This document shows, piece after piece, positions 60,742 to 64,000 of a stretch of 64,000 nt of DNA. The stretch comes from Azospirillum oryzae. Its GTDB lineage: Bacteria > Pseudomonadota > Alphaproteobacteria > Azospirillales > Azospirillaceae. How positions within the stretch are numbered: position 1 is the first letter of the stretch; each line of letters starts with the position of its first letter. The stretch lies in assembly GCF_008364795.1 (NCBI RefSeq), contig NZ_VTTM01000008.1:62001-126000 (forward strand), given 5' to 3'. The notes below the pieces were generated by a model. It worked only from the letters and a program-made list of their open reading frames with translations, did not search any database and was not told where the DNA came from. The position numbers and the translations under genes were made by a program.

Positions 60742-62088
60742 ATGGCGGTCGATCGGTCAAACAATGTTGCCTCTGCCCATGCCGCCTCTGCATCGACGGT
60801 GCCTGCGATGATTGACGTCGACGCGTGGCGGCGGCGAATCAGGGAAGACACCTTCTCCCATTATCATCTGGCGATGGGCGTGGCATTGCGGAGGAATGGG
60901 GATGGCGCTGCGGCCATCGAACGGTTCCAGGCAGCCATTGCGATAATCCCCGGCCATGCGTTGGCTTACTGGAACTGGGTCGGGATCCTGCACGACGCCG
61001 GTCGGGCCGCCGAAGCCGAGGCGGTTCATCGGGAAGCGATCGCCGCCAACCCGCATTATCAGGTCGAGGCCTTGCACCTCGAAGGCAAGAGGCTGGTCGA
61101 AGACAGGGACTATCTGGCTGCCGCCGAACGGTTCCGCGAAGCGATCCAAAATGGATGGAACGTGGAGACGGTCAGGCGCGATCTGAGCGATGCGCTGCGG
61201 TGGCAAGGGGTGATGGTCGCCGGGAAAGGATCCGACGAGAAGGCTCTGCCGTTCCTTGAAGAGGCCAGCCAACTGAACGCGACGGACGAGACGCTGGTCA
61301 CCCTGAGCGACGCGCTCCTCCGTCTCGGACGAAGCGCCCAGGCGGTCGGGGCATTGCGGCAGGCATTGGCGGGCAACCCGTTGCTTGCAAAGTCCCACTA
61401 TGCGTTGGGGCAGCACCTCAACCTGCAGGCCAATTCCACCGCGGCCGTGTCGATGGCAAAGCTGTCGATGGCAAACGCCATCGCGGTCGATCCGCCCTTT
61501 TCCGCTCCCTACGACATGCTTTCGCAATTCTCATTGCGCGACGGCCAATTGCGGGGTGCGGTGAACCATGCACGTCATGGTGTCTGCCTCAACGCTTCCA
61601 GCCCGATGGCGCATTTTCACCTGGGGGTGGCATTGATCGCTTCCGGCCGCTACGAAGACGCGGAAGCAGTCAATGCCAAACTGCGGTCCATGGTACCGCA
61701 GGAGCGCTACCCGGTCGAACAGCACATCATGATCATGATCGGCATGGAGCATCATCAGTCGGCGCTGACCGCCCTGGCGCCTCTGCTGGCGGCCACTCCC
61801 AACGATCCGATGACATTGGGGTGCAAGGGACACTCGCTGTTCCGCATCGGTCATCGGGAAGAGGCGGAAGCCGTGCTGCGATCCGCGGTGGCCTCAACCC
61901 CCGACTCTGCATGGGCCAGGCTGTGCCTGGGATGGATGCTGCGCCGGACCGGCCGCGGCGAAGAAGCCGCCATGCATTTCCGGCACGCCGTCCAGTTGCG
62001 TGGATGCTGGGTGTTGTATGAAGCACGATTGTGCCCCTGGACGGCGGAGGACGCACTTGCGGCCTATCGGGAATTGGGGGTCACCTGA
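60742..62088 (+). CDS. Tetratricopeptide-repeat protein
   Basis: About 448 residues made of TPR units, such as YHLAMGVALRRNGDGAAAIERFQAAIAIIPGHALAYWNWVGIL, LGRSAQAVGALRQALAGNPLLAKSHYALGQHL, and HLGVALIASGRYEDAEAVNAKL. It is probably soluble; no catalytic domain is seen. Such proteins act as scaffolds in glycan-modification loci. GGGAA lies 8 nt before the ATG at 60742; upstream in-frame starts at 60664/60667 and a later ATG at 60808 are possible. The 133 nt to the small protein gene contain no obvious feature apart from a TTGACA near 60708. Confidence 0.75.
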   Translation: MAVDRSNNVASAHAASASTVPAMIDVDAWRRRIREDTFSHYHLAMGVALRRNGDGAAAIERFQAAIAIIPGHALAYWNWVGILHDAGRAAEAEAVHREAIAANPHYQVEALHLEGKRLVEDRDYLAAAERFREAIQNGWNVETVRRDLSDALRWQGVMVAGKGSDEKALPFLEEASQLNATDETLVTLSDALLRLGRSAQAVGALRQALAGNPLLAKSHYALGQHLNLQANSTAAVSMAKLSMANAIAVDPPFSAPYDMLSQFSLRDGQLRGAVNHARHGVCLNASSPMAHFHLGVALIASGRYEDAEAVNAKLRSMVPQERYPVEQHIMIMIGMEHHQSALTALAPLLAATPNDPMTLGCKGHSLFRIGHREEAEAVLRSAVASTPDSAWARLCLGWMLRRTGRGEEAAMHFRHAVQLRGCWVLYEARLCPWTAEDALAAYRELGVT

Positions 62089-62175
62089 CGCCGCGTGCCC
62101 TTGGCTGGAATTGACCAATCATTGACGAATGCCGCCCATAATGCAGGCTCCAAACATACGGAAAGCGTTTTACCA

Positions 62176-63357
62176 ATGACCGAAATGAGCTTGCCGAAAG
62201 ACACGCAGCCGGTCGATGGAAAAGGGGAAAAGCATCTGCTTCATCCCAACCTGGAAGACTTCCAGGACCCTCGTAAAATTTTTCATCACGCGGATCGCGT
62301 TTTCGAGCTGTGGCGGGATGGCGATACCCGGCCTGTTCACATGACCATCGGCCTGACCAATTACTGCAACCATAAATGCCCATGGTGCTACATCAATTGG
62401 AATCAGGCGGGACGTGCCAGCGAACGTTCCGGGGGGGAGCAGGCGGATGCCGGGCGGCGGGCCATCAACGCCGACTGGCGGTTGATCGAAGCGGTCGGAG
62501 AGGCGGCGGCCATCGGCCTGAAGGCCGTCACCATCGTCGGAGACGGTGAACCGACGCTGCACAAGCGCTTCGTCGAGTTCCTGACGGCTCTGAAGGGCTT
62601 CGGACTCGATATCGGCATCTTCACGAATTTCAGTGCCGACCGCCCGGACGTGATCGAAGCGATGGCAAAGCACTGCTTCTTTGTCCGTGGCTCGATCGAC
62701 GCCGATTGTCCGGAGCACCATCGCCTGACCCACGGCGCCGATGATTTCGAGCGCGTGATCGCCAACTTGCGCCATCTGATCGCTTTGCGTGGAACGGCGA
62801 CCTACCCGATCATCGGCGTCCAGTTCGTCACCAATCACTGGAACTATCGCGACCTGCCCCGTGCCGCGGCATTCTTCCGTGATCTGGGCGTCGATTATAT
62901 GACGATCAAGCCGGCGTATAAGAACGCTCTCAACCCGGCACACCCGGAGAATGAACTGGATCCCAGAGCTGCCTTTCCCTTCATGAAGGAAGCACAGGCG
63001 TGCTCTACCGAAAAATTCAAGGTATATGCAAAATATTCTCAGTTCATCGAAGTCCTCGACTACGAGACGAACGACGGACGCTTTTACAAGAAGTGCATGG
63101 CAACCCCACTTTCCCCGTACCTCGATGAGGACGGGAATGTCGAGATGTGCGGAAACTTGAAGGGCCGCAATTTCACGATGGGAAATATATATGAAAATTC
63201 TTTTCAGGAAATCTGGGCATCGGAAAGACGCAAGGATTGCCTGAAGCGGATCGATCTTCACGCCTGTCCTTCAGGCTGCAAGCTTGACCCTTTAAATAAA
63301 ACCCTATGGACGGCATTTCACCCTCAAGAGGAAAAGACTCATCCAAACTTTGTTTAA
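62176..63357 (+). CDS. Radical SAM protein with SPASM/twitch-like C-terminus
   Basis: About 393 residues. The cluster motif is NYCNHKCPWCYINW (C-x3-C-x2-C); VTIVGDGEPTLHKRF is the GE-type SAM-binding strand. C-terminal Cys residues (KKCMATPLSPY, VEMCGNLKGRN, DCLKRIDLHACPSGCK) suggest auxiliary clusters. Similar in length and layout to the protein at 44145, so the locus uses two related radical enzymes. The frame is open from a GTG at 62095; ATG 62176 with GGAAAG upstream is preferred. Confidence 0.8.
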   Translation: MTEMSLPKDTQPVDGKGEKHLLHPNLEDFQDPRKIFHHADRVFELWRDGDTRPVHMTIGLTNYCNHKCPWCYINWNQAGRASERSGGEQADAGRRAINADWRLIEAVGEAAAIGLKAVTIVGDGEPTLHKRFVEFLTALKGFGLDIGIFTNFSADRPDVIEAMAKHCFFVRGSIDADCPEHHRLTHGADDFERVIANLRHLIALRGTATYPIIGVQFVTNHWNYRDLPRAAAFFRDLGVDYMTIKPAYKNALNPAHPENELDPRAAFPFMKEAQACSTEKFKVYAKYSQFIEVLDYETNDGRFYKKCMATPLSPYLDEDGNVEMCGNLKGRNFTMGNIYENSFQEIWASERRKDCLKRIDLHACPSGCKLDPLNKTLWTAFHPQEEKTHPNFV

Positions 63358-63464
63358 TTCAAGGTATCTCCGCCAGACTTACCTAATCCATGAGTTATTG
63401 CTGGCCATAAGTCACTGCTGGTGAGCGGCAAGGTGGGCTGGAATGGTACGAGAAGTACGGTTTC

Positions 63465-63489
63465 TTGATCCTGTCCTGTACAGGATCAA
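63465..63489. terminator. Inverted repeat after radical SAM gene, possible terminator
   Basis: Arms TTGATCCTGT (63465-63474) and ACAGGATCAA (63480-63489) form a perfect 10-bp stem with a 5-nt loop, ~110 nt after the stop codon. Only a short TT precedes a C-run, so this is a weak intrinsic terminator candidate; it could also be a leader hairpin of the next gene. Confidence 0.4.
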
Positions 63490-63543
63490 TTCCCCCCTGC
63501 TTCAAAAATAATGCTCCGGCTTTAATCGTTAAAGGGTAGATCC

Positions 63544-64000
63544 ATGCCACGTCTTGTCACCTCCTGCCCAGTCTGCTTGCAAAGCAATCACCGAATCATA
63601 TCCTCCTTGTTCCGTGACCAGGATTTTCCTGAGCGTTTCATGTTTGTGCCGAATCGCAATCTTGTTGCCTGTCAAAACTGCGGAAACATCATGCGGTTTC
63701 CTGTGGAGATTTTTGACCAGAGCGAGATCAACCGCTTCGGCGGTGAATATTACGACCGGGTCGCCGCAATGGCGGACTGGTCCGAGACGGTAAAGATCCA
63801 CATCGATTATCAGGTTCATCATTACCAGAGACTGCACGAGGTGCTGCATCGCATCGCCACTCCGACAAGCCATCCGCAATGGCTGGACGTCGGGTCGGCG
63901 GGATGTCCGACGGCTTACGATGACTTTCAGTTCCATACCGTCGAACCGGATGCCAGGGTTGTCGCCGTCGGTCAGCAGCGGTTCCGGGCCGACCGCATCC
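63544..64000 (+). CDS. Zinc-ribbon class I methyltransferase (partial, runs off window)
   Basis: The frame starts at ATG 63544 and is still open at the window end, giving 152 residues. A zinc-binding pair of Cys knuckles (CPVC at residues 8-11 and CQNC near residue 46) is followed by the SAM motif WLDVGSAGCPTAYDDF near residue 123. This is the layout of sugar C-methyltransferase-like and related proteins with an N-terminal zinc domain. The product probably methylates a sugar or other small molecule in the same locus. The C-terminal half is outside the window. Confidence 0.7.
   Translation, partial: MPRLVTSCPVCLQSNHRIISSLFRDQDFPERFMFVPNRNLVACQNCGNIMRFPVEIFDQSEINRFGGEYYDRVAAMADWSETVKIHIDYQVHHYQRLHEVLHRIATPTSHPQWLDVGSAGCPTAYDDFQFHTVEPDARVVAVGQQRFRADRI

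Overview
The window is a GC-rich chromosomal segment. Its codon use, its EPS genes of alphaproteobacterial type, and a repeat protein of a kind I associate with Azospirillum and relatives suggest a Rhodospirillales/Azospirillaceae bacterium; this is inference, as no rRNA or other taxonomic marker is present. I saw no rRNA, tRNA, CRISPR array, transposase or integrase. Coding density is very high and many neighbours overlap by 4 nt (ATGA/GTGA), so operons are easy to read.

Region 1 (1-23.9 kb) is a Wzx/Wzy-type exopolysaccharide locus, preceded by the 3' part of a serralysin-like RTX metalloprotease that ends in nine ~40-residue repeats. It holds an initiating sugar phosphotransferase, a Wza-like export lipoprotein, a Wzc-like tyrosine kinase with a C-terminal Tyr cluster, an outer-membrane barrel protein, a PPP-family phosphatase, two different polymerase/ligase membrane proteins (each coupled by a 4-nt overlap to an FkbM methyltransferase), a flippase, glycosyltransferases and an Asn-tailed secreted protein of unknown function.

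Region 2 (23.9-39.1 kb) is the most interesting part: a lasso-peptide-type RiPP locus with unusual accessories. An unlisted 58-codon ORF (32456-32632) carries a leader pattern W-x2-P-x-L-x9-T at canonical lasso spacing and a possible 16-residue core that has Asp at position 7 and ends in Ser. It lies 40 nt upstream of an asparagine-synthetase-like cyclase (C). An RRE/PqqD protein (B1), an HPr-kinase-like protein and a transglutaminase-fold protease (B2) form a convergent operon. The flanks hold a second HPr-kinase-like gene, four Fe(II)/2OG-type oxygenases, a nucleotidyltransferase, a methyltransferase, an ABC exporter, and a divergent operon of three tail-collar proteins, a GNAT acetyltransferase and a DUF6916-like protein.

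Region 3 (39.0-43.5 kb) has three GT4 glycosyltransferases and a 17-kDa-type surface lipoprotein.

Region 4 (43.5-64 kb) looks like a surface-glycan or unusual-sugar locus. A 12-gene minus-strand operon (55920 down to 43556) encodes three SDR epimerases, a GmhA-like isomerase, a domain-swapped HldE-like bifunctional enzyme, an E1 alpha/beta thiamine-diphosphate pair without E2/E3, two DegT aminotransferases, an unknown protein, a radical SAM protein and a NUDIX hydrolase. Divergent from it are a methyltransferase, a NodU-type carbamoyltransferase, an SGNH hydrolase, a 65-residue membrane protein, a TPR protein, a second radical SAM protein and a methyltransferase cut by the window end.
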